From the NCBI GenBank assembly GCA_038209365.1, contig JBBQXS010000015.1, forward strand, positions 1 through 64,000: DNA of 64,000 nt, read 5' to 3'. The notes beneath the pieces were generated by a model. The model was not told where the DNA came from, ran no database searches, and saw only the letters and a program-made list of their open reading frames with translations. The stretch is from DASQHW01 sp038209365. GTDB lineage: Bacteria; Actinomycetota; Acidimicrobiia; IMCC26256; PALSA-610. This document shows, in pieces, positions 27,382-36,240 of the stretch. Positions within the stretch are counted from its first letter, which is position 1, and the number at the start of each line of letters is the position of its first letter. Both the position numbers and the translations under genes were made by a program.

Positions 27382-28584
27382 ATGACGACCGCGTCGACCC
27401 CGACCGCGACACTTGGGGAGTCAGACGCCGACGGGTCGCCACGCCGCATCCTCGGAAAAATCGACGCACTTGACGGCATACGCGGCTTGGCAGTGCTGCT
27501 CATCGTCGTTCACCACCTTCCGGTGGCGGTGCCGTGGCTGTTCTTCCATCATCGCCCCACAAAGGGTGGCGGCTTCGGCGTCGACATGTTCTTCGTCCTG
27601 AGCGGCTTTCTCATCACGGCGATCCTGCTGCGCGACCAGGCACACGGCGGAAGGGTGCGGTTCGGCGCGTTTTACCTGCGTCGCGCGATGCGCTTACTTC
27701 CCGCGCTGGTCTTCTTTCTCGCAGTCTTTCTCGTTTACGTGTGGTCGACCGATCTGCCCGGGGCGCATGAACCGTCGTCGGCCCTGTCAATTCTCTTCTA
27801 TTACTCGAATACTGGTTTCCGGCGGCTCCCAATGTCACCGGGCCTGGGAAACTTCTGGTCGCTCGCGCTCGAAGAACAGTTCTATCTGCTCTGGCCGTTG
27901 TGTGTTGCGTTACTCGTTGGCGCCCGCCGTCGCACGGGCACGGTCGTCGTCCTGCTCGTCGGCGCGATCATCGCGGTCGCGGTGCACCGTGCGATCATGT
28001 GGGACAACGGTGCCAACTGGGTTCGGTTGTACAGCCGGCTCGACACGCGAGCCGACGCGCTACTGGTGGGCTGTCTGCTCGCGCACCTCTGGGTACGCGA
28101 CAAGCTGCCGAAGCGCGGCATCCAAACGGCGGGATGGATCGCACTTGTGTTCTTCCTGTACCTCGTCCGGGTCGGCGCAAGCAACGACTTCTTGTACCGG
28201 GGCGGCTTTACCCTGATCGCGCTTTCTGTCGGAATGATCATGCTCGCCGTGTTGGAATCACCATGGCCCGTGGCGCGAGTGTTCCGCCTTTGGCCCCTGC
28301 GCGCACTCGGTCGAGTCTCGTACGGGCTCTACATCTGGCATCTTGCCGTCTTCACTGCGGTGCTCCGCTACGGGAGATGGTGGGCGCCTGTCGTTCAGGC
28401 GATCGTCGCGCTCGCGCTCGCAGGTGTCGCGACCGCCATCTCGTGGATATTCGTCGAGCAGCCATTCCTGCGATGGAAAGACCGGATGAGCGGCCACCCG
28501 AAGAATGTCGTGCCCGCAACGACGCCGGACGCGCCCGTCCAGGGAGTGGCGCACAAACGTCGCGTCATCGCGGCGCCGAAGTGA
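27382..28584 (+). CDS. Acyltransferase 3 (OafA/YrhL family) membrane protein
   Basis: The 400-residue protein starts its conserved part with IDALDGIRGLAVLLIVVHH, containing the family's R and HH, followed by FGVDMFFVLSGFLITAILL, FYLRRAMRLLPAL and NFWSLALEEQFYLLWPL. About ten membrane helices follow, and ISWIFVEQPFLRW ends the domain. Such enzymes O-acylate cell-surface sugars or lipids. There is no C-terminal SGNH domain. The ATG at 27382 gives a 25-residue cytoplasmic N-terminus; its ribosome site is weak. The 220 bp upstream hold no gene that I can support, only a short CCACC/GGTGG inverted repeat. Confidence 0.9.
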   Translation: MTTASTPTATLGESDADGSPRRILGKIDALDGIRGLAVLLIVVHHLPVAVPWLFFHHRPTKGGGFGVDMFFVLSGFLITAILLRDQAHGGRVRFGAFYLRRAMRLLPALVFFLAVFLVYVWSTDLPGAHEPSSALSILFYYSNTGFRRLPMSPGLGNFWSLALEEQFYLLWPLCVALLVGARRRTGTVVVLLVGAIIAVAVHRAIMWDNGANWVRLYSRLDTRADALLVGCLLAHLWVRDKLPKRGIQTAGWIALVFFLYLVRVGASNDFLYRGGFTLIALSVGMIMLAVLESPWPVARVFRLWPLRALGRVSYGLYIWHLAVFTAVLRYGRWWAPVVQAIVALALAGVATAISWIFVEQPFLRWKDRMSGHPKNVVPATTPDAPVQGVAHKRRVIAAPK

Positions 28585-28616
28585 CGCTCGCCGGCCGTGC
28601 TCTCGTCGAGCCGGAC

Positions 28617-29321
28617 TCACGCTCCGCGTAGCTGGTTGCCGAAGAAGGCCCAAATCTGCTTCCACCCGTCCTTCACCGCGTCGAGCCGGTACGTAGGGCG
28701 GTCGACCGAGAAGAACGCGTGACCCGCGCCTTCGTAGGAGTGGAAGTCGAAGGTCTTGTTGTTCGCTTCGAGCGCGTTGGCCAGCGCAGCGACATCTGCA
28801 GGTGAGGGAGTCTGATCGTCGGCACCGAAGAGTCCGAGAAGCGGGCACCGCAGGTGAGGGGCGAGATCGACGTTCGCCCGCCCGCCGTAGCAGTCGACGG
28901 CGGCATCGACGTCGAGCGTGCACGCGACGAGGAATGCCTGACGTCCGCCCGAGCAGTACCCGATCACGCCGATCTTCTCATTCGCCTCCGGGCGCGCACG
29001 GAGGATGTCGATGGCACCTTGCACGTCACCGAGGCACTGCCCGTCGGGTACGCCGCCGGCCTCTCTCGCCGCCGCGGCGGCATCACCGGCCTTCGCTCCG
29101 GGCGCAAACCGGTAGTGGAGGTTCGGCATCAACGTCGCGTAGCCGTAGACCGCGAACGTACGGACGATCTCCTTAGAGGCGCGGTCGTAGCCGGGCATGT
29201 GATGGAGCACCACGACACTCGGTTGGTCCGTCCCCTCGACCGGCCGGGCGAAGTACGCCTCGATCGTGTCACCGCCGTCGCCGGCGATCATGATGGTCTC
29301 GGCGATGATGGCGTCGGACAT
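28617..29321 (-). CDS. Dienelactone hydrolase family protein
   Basis: The 234-residue alpha/beta hydrolase shows the dienelactone-hydrolase triad: nucleophile Cys in GYCSGGR, Asp in FGADDQTPS and His in EGAGHAFFS. The N-terminal YFARPVEGTDQPSVVVLHHM is typical of the family. Members open dienelactones in chloroaromatic breakdown or hydrolyse other esters; the substrate cannot be read from the sequence. It is divergent from the homocysteine methyltransferase gene, with only 44 bp between starts. Confidence 0.88.
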   Translation of the reverse strand: MSDAIIAETIMIAGDGGDTIEAYFARPVEGTDQPSVVVLHHMPGYDRASKEIVRTFAVYGYATLMPNLHYRFAPGAKAGDAAAAAREAGGVPDGQCLGDVQGAIDILRARPEANEKIGVIGYCSGGRQAFLVACTLDVDAAVDCYGGRANVDLAPHLRCPLLGLFGADDQTPSPADVAALANALEANNKTFDFHSYEGAGHAFFSVDRPTYRLDAVKDGWKQIWAFFGNQLRGA

Positions 29322-29365
29322 CGTCGGACCATAGCGTCGCCCCGCCGTCGGCGTAGCCTGCACTG

Positions 29366-30382
29366 GTGCGCAGCTCGCTCGAAACCCTGCTGGCAGCCGG
29401 TGGGGTGTTGCTCGCCGACGGTGCGACGGGCACGAACTACTTCCGCATGGGTCTCGACGCGGGCGAGCCACCCGAGCTCTGGAATGTGGACCATCCCGAA
29501 CGTGTGCAGGAGTTGCACCGGGCGTTCGTCGACGCGGGCGCGGACCTGATCCTGACGAACACGTTCGGGGGCAACCGCCACCGTTTGAAGCTGCATCGCG
29601 CCGAGGCTCGCGTGTTCGAGCTCAACGCGCGCGCGGCCGAGCTCGCGCGCGAGGTCGCGGACGCGGAGTCCCGGCCCGTGGTCGTCGCCGGCTCCGTCGG
29701 TCCGACCGGCGAGTTGTTCGCGCCGCTCGGCTCGCTCACCGATGAGGACGCGGTCGAGGCATTTACCGAGCAGATCGCCGCCCTTGCCGCGGGCGGCGCC
29801 GATGTCGCGTGGATCGAAACCATGTCCGCCCCGGAGGAGATCCGAGCGGCCGCGCGTGCTGCGATCGCGGTCGGGTTGCCGTACACGGCAACCGCCTCGT
29901 TCGACACCGCGGGCCGCACAATGATGGGGGTGCATCCTGCGGCCTTCGCGGACGTCTTTGCCGGCCTCGTCCCGCCGCCCCTCGCCATCGGTGCGAACTG
30001 CGGCGTCGGAGCGTCCGACATCCTCGTCACGCTGCTGGCGATGGTCGACGCGAACGGCGGCCATCATCTGATCTCGAAGGGGAACTGCGGCGTGCCGACC
30101 TTCCGCGGCTCCGACATCGTCTATTCCGGTACCCCCGAGCTGATGGCCGACTACGTCCGGCTCGCAGTTGACGGCGGCGCGGCGATCGTCGGTGGTTGCT
30201 GCGGCACGTCGCCCGAGCACTTGCGGGCCATGCGCGCCGCGCTCGACACGCACACCGCGGACGCGCCTCCAACGACCTCGCAGATCGTCTCGCGCATCGG
30301 TCCGCTCGCCAACTCCTCGCCCGAGGCGCCGGCCGACCACGCCGCCCGCAGCCGCACCCGCACCCGCAAGGGGCGTGTGTGA
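29366..30382 (+). CDS. Homocysteine S-methyltransferase, probably betaine-dependent
   Basis: The 338-residue protein has a homocysteine-binding Pcf02574-type barrel: ADGATGTNYFRMG near the start, ILTNTFGGNRHRL, AGSVGPTGELF, and the zinc-ligand cysteines in IGANCGVG and GGCCGTSPEH. It should move a methyl group to homocysteine to give methionine. The neighbouring betaine operon makes glycine betaine the likely donor (BHMT-like), but S-methylmethionine is not excluded. The last 35 residues are basic and low in complexity. It converges with choline dehydrogenase, and its stop codon lies inside a long inverted repeat. The GTG start has no strong ribosome site. Confidence 0.85.
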   Translation: MRSSLETLLAAGGVLLADGATGTNYFRMGLDAGEPPELWNVDHPERVQELHRAFVDAGADLILTNTFGGNRHRLKLHRAEARVFELNARAAELAREVADAESRPVVVAGSVGPTGELFAPLGSLTDEDAVEAFTEQIAALAAGGADVAWIETMSAPEEIRAAARAAIAVGLPYTATASFDTAGRTMMGVHPAAFADVFAGLVPPPLAIGANCGVGASDILVTLLAMVDANGGHHLISKGNCGVPTFRGSDIVYSGTPELMADYVRLAVDGGAAIVGGCCGTSPEHLRAMRAALDTHTADAPPTTSQIVSRIGPLANSSPEAPADHAARSRTRTRKGRV

Positions 30383-30411
30383 GGTGCGAGAATCGCACCT
30401 CACACACGCCC
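30371..30411. terminator. 19-bp perfect inverted repeat, likely bidirectional terminator
   Basis: A 19-base arm (GGGCGTGTGTGAGGTGCGA), a 3-base loop and its exact complement form an unusually long perfect stem between the convergent methyltransferase and choline dehydrogenase genes. The methyltransferase stop codon (30380-30382) lies inside the left arm, and the dehydrogenase stop is 11 bp from the right arm. There is no U-tract. Confidence 0.8.
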
Positions 30412-30421
30412 GATCGCCGGG

Positions 30422-32071
30422 TTACCTGTCGCGGCGGAAGAACTCGACGGGCTCGGGCGGCAGCGGTGTGTTGCCGAGGACGAGGTCGGCGGCCTTCTCG
30501 GCCAGCATCATGACCGGCGCGTAGATGTTGCCGTTCGTGATGTAGCGCATTGCTGCGGCGTCGACGACGCGCAGTCCGTCGACGCCGTGCACGCGCATCG
30601 TCGCGGGGTCGAGCACGGACGACTCGTCACTCCCCATACGGCACGTACACGAGGGGTGGAGCGCAGTTTCGGCGTCCCGTGCGACCCAGTCGAGGATCTC
30701 CGAATCGGTCCGTACCGACGGTCCGGGCGAGAGCTCGCCGCCGCTGAACGGCGCGAACGCGGGTTGGTCGAGGATGCCGCGCGCCGCGCGCACCGTCTCG
30801 ATCCACTCCGTCCGGTCCTCGTTCGTCGACAAGTAGTTGAAGCGCAGCGCCGGCTTTGCCGTGGGATCGCGCGAATGGATCTTCACCGAACCGCGCGAGT
30901 TGGAGTACATCGGCCCGACGTGTACCTGGTAACCGTGCGCCAGCCCACCTGCGGGCATCGAGCCGTCGTAGCGGATCGCGATCGGCAGGAAGTGAAACAT
31001 CATGTTGGGGTACACGCGCCCGTCGTTGCTGCGCGCGAAGCCGCCCGCCTCGAAGTGGTTGGTCGCGCCCGGCCCGCGCCGCGCCAGCCATTGCATCCCG
31101 ATCCACGGTCGTCGCCACTTGGCCAGCATGGGTGCCAGAGAAACGGGCTGCGTTGCGCGATGCTGGATGTACACCTCGAGGTGGTCTTGCAGGTGCTCAC
31201 CGACGGCGGGGAGGTCGTCCACGACATCGATGTCGAGCGCGGCAAGGTCGGATGCGCGGCCGACGCCCGAGAGCTGCAGGAGCTGCGGTGAGTTGATCGA
31301 GCCGCCGCAGCAGATGACTTCGCCGGCAATCGCGCGCTCGACGCCGTGGCCCCGTCGAGTTGTGTACTCGACGCCGACGGCACGCGTGCCGTCGAAGATG
31401 ATCCTCGTCGTGAGCGCGCGGCAACGCACGTCGAGGTTGGGCCGGCGCATCACCGGATGCAGGTACGCGCCGGCCGCGCTGAGACGGCGGCCGCGCTGGA
31501 TGTTGCGATCGAAGCGCGCGAAACCTTCCTGGCGGTAGCCGTTGACGTCGTCGGTCAGCTCATATCCGGCCTGTTGTACGGCATCGAAGAACGCCTGGCA
31601 CAACGGATTCGTGGCCGGGCCGCGTTCCACGACCAGTGGACCGGTGCCTCCGCGGAACTCGTCGGCACCGGCGACGCAGGTCTCCATGCGCTTGAAGTAC
31701 GGCAGGCAATGCGCGTACGACCACTCGGCCATGCCGGGGTCGGCCGCCCAGCGCTCGTAGTCGAGCGGATTGCCGCGTTGAAAGATCATGCCGTTGATGC
31801 TGCTCGAGCCGCCGAGCACCTTGCCGCGGGCGTGGGAGATGCGACGCCCGTGCATGTACGGCTCGGGCTCCGATTCGTACCGCCAGTCGTAGAAGCGGCT
31901 GCCGATGGGAAACGACAGCGCGGCCGGCATGTGGATGAACACGTCCCAGGGGTAGTCGGGCCGGCCGGCTTCGAGCACCAGCACCCGCGTCGAGGGATCC
32001 TCGCTCAGGCGATTGGCAAGCACGCAGCCGGCGGACCCGCCGCCGACGATGATGAAGTCGTATTGGGTCAC
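30422..32071 (-). CDS. betA: Choline dehydrogenase-type GMC oxidoreductase
   Basis: The 549-residue flavoprotein begins FIIVGGGSAGCVLANRLSED (FAD site) and contains HARGKVLGGSSSINGM, the GMC signature near SGVG, the active-site His in HPSCTCRMG and the closing NGNIYAPVMMLAEKAADL. It should oxidise choline to betaine aldehyde and on to glycine betaine, feeding electrons to the respiratory chain. It is the last gene of the betaine operon, 7 bp after the binding-protein gene. Other GMC alcohol dehydrogenases look alike, but the transporter and demethylation context favour choline. Confidence 0.88.
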   Translation of the reverse strand: MTQYDFIIVGGGSAGCVLANRLSEDPSTRVLVLEAGRPDYPWDVFIHMPAALSFPIGSRFYDWRYESEPEPYMHGRRISHARGKVLGGSSSINGMIFQRGNPLDYERWAADPGMAEWSYAHCLPYFKRMETCVAGADEFRGGTGPLVVERGPATNPLCQAFFDAVQQAGYELTDDVNGYRQEGFARFDRNIQRGRRLSAAGAYLHPVMRRPNLDVRCRALTTRIIFDGTRAVGVEYTTRRGHGVERAIAGEVICCGGSINSPQLLQLSGVGRASDLAALDIDVVDDLPAVGEHLQDHLEVYIQHRATQPVSLAPMLAKWRRPWIGMQWLARRGPGATNHFEAGGFARSNDGRVYPNMMFHFLPIAIRYDGSMPAGGLAHGYQVHVGPMYSNSRGSVKIHSRDPTAKPALRFNYLSTNEDRTEWIETVRAARGILDQPAFAPFSGGELSPGPSVRTDSEILDWVARDAETALHPSCTCRMGSDESSVLDPATMRVHGVDGLRVVDAAAMRYITNGNIYAPVMMLAEKAADLVLGNTPLPPEPVEFFRRDR

Positions 32072-32078
32072 CCGGTCG

Positions 32079-33086
32079 TCAGGTCAGCCACGCCTTCCAC
32101 TTCGTCTCGTTGGCGTCGACCCACTTCTGCGCGGCGGCCTCGATCGTCAAGCCGTCCTGGTTCTTGTATGTCGTGACGGCGTTCTGATCGTCCTCGGTCC
32201 AGTTGAACTTCTTGAGGAAGTCGAAGACCGCGGCATTCTTGGTCTCGAGCTTGGCGCTGATGACTTTCTGCAGATGATCCGTCGGGTAGTCGCACGAGTA
32301 CTTGCCGTCGTTGCCCTGGTTGGCGGCCGACGCGGTGCACGCGGGGGTGATGTCGGGCAGCTTCACGGTGACCAGGTCGTACTTCGAGTTCGCCCATTGC
32401 GGGTGGTAGAAGTAGAAGAGCAGGGGCTTCTGGTCTTTGAAGGCCGTGTCGATGCCCGTGATGAGCGCCGCCTCGCCGCCTCCGGTCACGACCTGGAACG
32501 GCAGGTCGAGGTTCTTGATGATGTCGGCGTCGTAGCTGACGTAGCTCGGATCACCGAGCAGGAACTGACCCTTGCTGCCGGTCTCGGCGGTCGCGAAATA
32601 CTTCGCCGCGGCGTCGGACTTCAACCCCTCCCACGACGTGTACTCGGGGTGCGCGTCCGCGACGAACTTCGGGATGTACCAGCCGATGTGAGCGTCGGGG
32701 CCGAGGAGACCGCCGTCGACCACCGACCTCTTCTGCGTGATGTACGTGTCGATGTCCTTGGCGTGCCCCGACGGCCAGACTTCGAGGTTCGCGTCGATGG
32801 TGTCGGAGTCGAGCGCGGGCCACACCGCGTTCTCGTCGATGTCCCGGAGCTTGACCGTCGTCCCCTGCTTCTCGAGGATGATCTTTGCCACAGCCGCGTT
32901 TGCCGCCGAGCCGTCCCACGGGTTCACCGCGAGCGTCACCGAGCCGCTGAACGTCTTTGCCCCGCCTGCGGCCGTGGTGCCGTTCGTCGAGGTGCCTTTC
33001 TTGCTGCTGCTCCCGCACGCGGTCAACGCCGCCAGGCCAAGCGCGAGGACAACGGCACAAAGGAGGAGCCGCCTGCTGCGGTTCAT
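32079..33086 (-). CDS. opuAC: Glycine betaine/choline ABC transporter substrate-binding lipoprotein
   Basis: The 335-residue protein has a lipoprotein signal (LLLCAVVLALGLAALTACGS, lipobox LTAC) and an OpuAC/ProX-type domain (SVTLAVNPWDGSAANAAVAK, ENAVWPALDSDTIDANLEVW, LLFYFYHPQW). Trp and Tyr residues suited to an aromatic cage for quaternary amines are present. The ATG overlaps the stop of the permease gene as ATGA, and GGAGA precedes it. Ligand could be glycine betaine, choline, carnitine or proline betaine; the operon argues for betaine or choline. Confidence 0.88.
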   Translation of the reverse strand: MNRSRRLLLCAVVLALGLAALTACGSSSKKGTSTNGTTAAGGAKTFSGSVTLAVNPWDGSAANAAVAKIILEKQGTTVKLRDIDENAVWPALDSDTIDANLEVWPSGHAKDIDTYITQKRSVVDGGLLGPDAHIGWYIPKFVADAHPEYTSWEGLKSDAAAKYFATAETGSKGQFLLGDPSYVSYDADIIKNLDLPFQVVTGGGEAALITGIDTAFKDQKPLLFYFYHPQWANSKYDLVTVKLPDITPACTASAANQGNDGKYSCDYPTDHLQKVISAKLETKNAAVFDFLKKFNWTEDDQNAVTTYKNQDGLTIEAAAQKWVDANETKWKAWLT

Positions 33087-35191
33087 GCTGTCTCCATCTC
33101 TAGTTGTTCTTGAACAGTGGTTCTGCTGGCACGAATGGTTCGTGGGACTTCGCTGCGTCCGCCGACGCCCCGCACTCCTGCGGCCCATCCCTGGGTGATC
33201 CGATCGAGCACGACGGCGAGCGCGACGATCGCCACACCCGCTTCGACACCGAGCCCGAGCTGACTCTTGGTGAGACCGTAGACGACATCGACCCCCAACG
33301 CGCCACCTCCGACGAGGCCCGCGATGATCACGACCGACAGGACCATGAGGATCGTCTGGTTGAGGCCGAGCATGATCGAGCGCCGGGCCAGCGGCAGCTG
33401 CACCTTGGTGAGGATCTGCCAGTTGGTTGCGCCCGTCGACCGGGCCGCCTCGACGGTCTCCGGCGGCACCTCGCGGATCCCGAGCGCGGTGAGCCGGATA
33501 CCCGGCGGCAACGCGTAGACGACCGATGCGATGACGCCCGGGACGCGTCCGACGTTGAACAGACCGATCACCGGGACGAGGTAGACGAACGCGGGCATCA
33601 CCTGCGCGGCGTCGAGCAGCGGACGGATCGCCGCGAAGAAACGGTCGCTGCGGCCGGCCACGATGCCGACGGGGAGCGCGATCGCCATTGCGATCACCAC
33701 CGCGACGAGCACCTGGCTCAGCGTGTCCATCGTGTCGACCCAGATGCTGCCGCTGGCGGCGCCTTCCGCGTGCAAGCCGGCGACGACGAGCAGCGCGATC
33801 GCGCACACCGCCGCCACCCTGCGATTGGCGGTCGTCACCCACGCCACCGCGGTGATGCCGACCACGACTGCCCACCAGGGCAAATCGACGAGGAAGTCGC
33901 GGATCGGATCGAGAAGGTGGATCACGGTGAAATCACTCAACGAACCCGTGCCCCCGATGACCGGCACACCGTTGCGCAGGTTGTCCCGGCACCACTCCAC
34001 CACGTTGTTCACGGGATCGTGCAGCGAGAAGTTGATCGATGTCGGGAACACGCCCGACGACCAGAGCTTGCCGGCGACGACCGCGAGAAACACCACGAGG
34101 CCGCTGGCGATCATCTCGGCGCGCGCCCGTTCGGGTGTGCGGCCCCGGCGAAACGCGCGCTCGGCGCGCAGCGGCCGCCCCGCGGTCAGGCGGTCGAGCA
34201 CGATGGCGACGGCAACGATGGCCAGACCCGCGTCGAATGCCTGCCCGACGTCGAGGTGTTGCAGTCCGGCGAGCACCTCTTGGCCGAGCCCCTCGGCGCC
34301 GACGAGCGCGGCGATCACGACGATGCCGAGGGCGAGGTTGATGGTCTGGTTGACGCCGAGGAGCAACGCGGGGCGCGCCACCGGAAGCTGGATCTTCCAC
34401 AGCGACTGGCGGGGGGTCGCGCCGTGCGCGGTGCCGACCTCGACCATGCGGTCCGGCACGCCGCGCAATCCGTGCACCGTGAGGCGGATCGCGGCGGGCA
34501 GGGCGAAGATCACCGTGGCGATAACGGCCGGGGGATAGCCGATGTCGAACAACAGCACGCTCGGGAGCAGGTAACAGAAGGCGGGCATGACCTGCATCGC
34601 GTCGAGGAGGACCCGCGTGCGGCGCTCGAACGCCGGCCGCCGCGCGCTCAGGATCCCGAGCGGCAGACCGAGCGCCAGCACGATGGCGACCGACACCAGG
34701 ATCAGCGCGACCGTGATCATGGCGGGTTCCCAAAGGCCGAGCCCGCCGATCACGAAGACTGAGAGCGCGGCGATGCATGCGGCGCGGATCCCCGACACGC
34801 GAGCGGCGACGACAACGACCAGCGCGAGCACACCCGGCCATGTGAGGAAGTGCAAGATGTTGAGGTTCCATTGCACGAGGTTGTGGAGCCAGCGCGCGAG
34901 CGGGTCGAAGCCCCAACGGAACAACCAGTGGTCTCCGCGGTGCAAGATGATCCACTCTTCGGCGCTGTCGATCCACGGACCGATCCGGAAGTTCCACCAC
35001 GTCGGGATCGGATCTCCCCACACCAGCGCGAGGACCACCGCGAACACGGCGGTCGCGGCCGCGGGTGCCAGCCACCGGGTCCATCGGGCCGCGGGGCGCG
35101 GGGGCGGCGCGGGCTCCGGTCGCACCGTACGCGTTTCGGCTTCGACCTCCGGGAGATCCGGGCCTGCGCTCTGCCTCTGGCCTGTCGTCAT
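33083..35191 (-). CDS. opuAB: Betaine ABC transporter permease with two fused ProW-type domains
   Basis: At 702 residues this is about twice the usual length. Two OpuAB/ProW permease units follow each other. The first has the coupling motif VEVGTAHGATPRQSLWKIQL, the second VEAARSTGATNWQILTKVQL. Each is preceded by a run of membrane helices (ALGLPLGILSARRPAF and ALPVGIVAGRSDRFFAA mark the equivalent positions). One chain may therefore supply both halves of the membrane channel. It overlaps its ATPase gene upstream and its binding-protein gene downstream by 4 bp each. Confidence 0.9.
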   Translation of the reverse strand: MTTGQRQSAGPDLPEVEAETRTVRPEPAPPPRPAARWTRWLAPAAATAVFAVVLALVWGDPIPTWWNFRIGPWIDSAEEWIILHRGDHWLFRWGFDPLARWLHNLVQWNLNILHFLTWPGVLALVVVVAARVSGIRAACIAALSVFVIGGLGLWEPAMITVALILVSVAIVLALGLPLGILSARRPAFERRTRVLLDAMQVMPAFCYLLPSVLLFDIGYPPAVIATVIFALPAAIRLTVHGLRGVPDRMVEVGTAHGATPRQSLWKIQLPVARPALLLGVNQTINLALGIVVIAALVGAEGLGQEVLAGLQHLDVGQAFDAGLAIVAVAIVLDRLTAGRPLRAERAFRRGRTPERARAEMIASGLVVFLAVVAGKLWSSGVFPTSINFSLHDPVNNVVEWCRDNLRNGVPVIGGTGSLSDFTVIHLLDPIRDFLVDLPWWAVVVGITAVAWVTTANRRVAAVCAIALLVVAGLHAEGAASGSIWVDTMDTLSQVLVAVVIAMAIALPVGIVAGRSDRFFAAIRPLLDAAQVMPAFVYLVPVIGLFNVGRVPGVIASVVYALPPGIRLTALGIREVPPETVEAARSTGATNWQILTKVQLPLARRSIMLGLNQTILMVLSVVIIAGLVGGGALGVDVVYGLTKSQLGLGVEAGVAIVALAVVLDRITQGWAAGVRGVGGRSEVPRTIRASRTTVQEQLEMETA

Positions 35192-36240
35192 GCGCGGATG
35201 GAGGCCGGGTCCGTGTCGTCGACGAGCGCACGTAGCACGGAGAGCCGATCGACGGCGCCGCAGACCCGGCCGGCGTCGTCGACCACGGCGATCGGCCGTT
35301 CGTTCGCGACGACGATGGGCAGCAACGCGCTCACCGGCGTCGTATCGGCGACCGCGCCCGCGGTCTCGTCGGCGGGCAACGGGCCCCGCATGATGCCGCC
35401 CGCCGTGAGCACCTGTGCGCGGGGGACGTCACGCACGAAGTCGCGGACATAGTCGTCGATCGGTCGCGCAACCACGGCTTCCGGCGTGTCCAGCTGTACG
35501 AACCGGCCGTCGCGCATGATCGCGATCTGATCTCCGAGCTTGAGCGCCTCCTGGAGGTCGTGAGTGATGAACACCACAGTCTTCCGGAGCTCATGTTGGA
35601 TGCGCGCAACCTCGTCCTGCATGTCGCGTCGGATCAGCGGGTCGAGTGCGGAGAATGGCTCGTCGAAAAGGAGGATCTCGGGATCGTTGGCGAGCGCGCG
35701 CGCCAGCCCGACCCGCTGCTGCATTCCGCCCGAGAGCTCGTCGGGATAGCTGTCTCCGAGGCCGCCGAGCCCGACGAGGTCGAGCATGTCGCTCGCGCGG
35801 GCGTGGCGTTCGGCTTTCGATTTTCCTTGCACCTCGAGGCCGAACGCGACGTTGTCGAGCACGCGCCGGTGGGGGAGCAGACCGAAGTGCTGGAAGACCA
35901 TCGACACGCGGTCGCGGCGCAAACCCCGGAGCCACTCGGGTGGGCAGTTCGCGATGTCCTCGCCGTCGATGAGCACGTGCCCGGCAGTCATTTCGATGAG
36001 ACCGCTCAAGCACCGCACGAGCGTCGACTTGCCCGACCCCGAGAGGCCCATGACAACGAAGACGCATCCTTTGGGCACGTCGAAGCTCACGTCGCGCACG
36101 GCGGCGACACAACCGGTGCGCGCCTCGAGCTCGGCGCGTGGCAGCTCGGCTTCGACCGACCCGACGATACGGTCAGCGCGCGGCCCGAACACCTTCCAGA
36201 GCCCGCGGCACGAGATCGTCGGAATGCCGGTCATCGTCAT
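35188..36240 (-). CDS. opuAA: Glycine betaine ABC transporter ATPase (ProV/OpuAA type) with CBS-like tail
   Basis: The 350-residue protein has Walker A (VVMGLSGSGKSTLV), signature LSGGMQQRVGLARAL, Walker B ILLFDEPFSALDPL and the switch His in VFITHDLQEAL. The last 70 residues resemble a CBS motif (MRGPLPADETAGAVADTTPV). CBS domains in OpuA-type ATPases sense ionic strength. Only about one CBS unit seems present, so this function may be reduced. Its ATG overlaps the etfA stop by 4 bp; a second ATG six bases later is possible. Confidence 0.9.
   Translation of the reverse strand: MTMTGIPTISCRGLWKVFGPRADRIVGSVEAELPRAELEARTGCVAAVRDVSFDVPKGCVFVVMGLSGSGKSTLVRCLSGLIEMTAGHVLIDGEDIANCPPEWLRGLRRDRVSMVFQHFGLLPHRRVLDNVAFGLEVQGKSKAERHARASDMLDLVGLGGLGDSYPDELSGGMQQRVGLARALANDPEILLFDEPFSALDPLIRRDMQDEVARIQHELRKTVVFITHDLQEALKLGDQIAIMRDGRFVQLDTPEAVVARPIDDYVRDFVRDVPRAQVLTAGGIMRGPLPADETAGAVADTTPVSALLPIVVANERPIAVVDDAGRVCGAVDRLSVLRALVDDTDPASIRA

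Noticed and set aside
32079..33875. Upstream extension of the binding-protein frame to 33875
   Set aside because: The added part is out of frame with the real permease and looks random. The ATG at 33086 starts a perfect lipoprotein signal with a ribosome site.
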